Below are positions 4,871 through 5,135 of a stretch of DNA of 5,135 nt, piece by piece (within the stretch, counting starts at the first letter, position 1; every line of letters begins with the position of its first letter). Both the position numbers and the translations under genes were made by a program. Under the pieces are notes generated by a model. The model was not told the origin of the DNA. It saw nothing but the letters and a program-made list of their open reading frames with translations, and made no database searches. This DNA comes from Nitrospinota bacterium (GTDB lineage Bacteria > Nitrospinota > Nitrospinia > UBA9942). The stretch covers positions 1 through 5,135 of the forward strand of contig JACRGN010000191.1 of assembly GCA_016234205.1 (NCBI GenBank), written 5' to 3'.

Positions 4871-5135
4871 CATAAATGCACCCTTTTCAGAGCATTGCTT
4901 TTGAGTTTTTGTGTTCCAACCAGTTTACCTTTATGCCAGAATCGAATCTCTGTCAATCCCGTTTCTTCATCAGGAATCATTCTCAATTCAATCTTTTCAT
5001 AGGGGTCTACACCCGGCACCCTCAATTCAATTCCATCAATAGACACCCTTCTGTAAGCATCCGTTGTCCTTTCCTCTCGAATAGAGAATATATCCTTTGA
5101 CGATTCATAAGGAGAAGGCACTTTAAAGGGGCGAA
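4870..5135 (-). CDS. DDE (integrase/Mu-C type) transposase, C-terminal part
   Basis: The frame is open to the right window edge, so only the last 88 or so residues are seen and the real start lies outside; a GTG at 5121 is not a true start. The visible part reads DIFSIREERT, DAYRRVSIDGIELRVPGV, EKIELRMIPDEETGLTEIRF, then WHKGKLVGTQKLK. This is the Mu-C-like beta-barrel region that follows the RNase H-like catalytic core in integrase-type transposases; the ending KGKLVG is typical. The catalytic Asp, Asp, Glu residues would lie beyond the edge. Direct repeats at the gene's 3' side support an insertion sequence. I cannot assign an IS family with confidence. Confidence 0.78.
   Translation of the reverse strand, partial: RPFKVPSPYESSKDIFSIREERTTDAYRRVSIDGIELRVPGVDPYEKIELRMIPDEETGLTEIRFWHKGKLVGTQKLKSNALKRVHL

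Overview
This is an AT-rich bacterial window made of short accessory genes separated by several kinds of dispersed intergenic repeat. Signal peptides, a lipoprotein and a flagellar gene point to a flagellated, probably diderm bacterium. The repeat families (a GACAGGATTAACAGGAT inverted repeat, TCATTGCGAG and TCATTCTGAG palindromes, a CACAGAGACACAGAG type inverted repeat) remind me of genomes from Nitrospirota or the former Deltaproteobacteria. That placement is an impression, not a result.

Left part (1-2215): a large imperfect inverted repeat (1-142) precedes three plus-strand genes whose products all carry export signals. They are a DUF4384 protein with a FlgT/LPP20-like N-terminal region (160-1005), a 120-aa protein with a signal peptide, one membrane helix and a run of 19 glycines (1079-1441), and a lipoprotein ending in an FN3-like domain (1460-2215). 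The first two are separated by a strong stem-loop built from 6-bp repeats; the last two are 18 nt apart. I read this as an envelope or surface gene cassette of unknown function.

Middle part (2216-3868): a repeat-rich spacer leads to a complete VapBC-type toxin-antitoxin pair (2469-3088, genes overlapping by 13 nt). Next come a broken remnant of an NHL beta-propeller gene (about 3106-3260), a degraded palindromic repeat, and a DUF433 antitoxin-like gene (3509-3868) with its own good sigma70-type promoter but no toxin gene beside it.

Right part (3869-5135): a cluster of REP-like palindromes is followed, on the minus strand, by a FlaG-like flagellar gene (4180-4599). Upstream of it is an almost perfect FliA (sigma28) promoter, TAAAGTTT-N11-GCCGATTA. 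This is the clearest regulatory signal in the window and independently supports the flagellar assignment. After another dispersed inverted repeat, the window ends in the C-terminal part of a DDE (integrase/Mu-C type) transposase. Its outer flank carries two near-identical 15-bp direct repeats with a 22-nt period, probably the transposase-binding end of an insertion sequence.

The two toxin-antitoxin remnants, the broken gene, the repeats and the insertion sequence together suggest that the right two thirds is a rearrangement-prone accessory region. I saw no CRISPR array, tRNA or rRNA.
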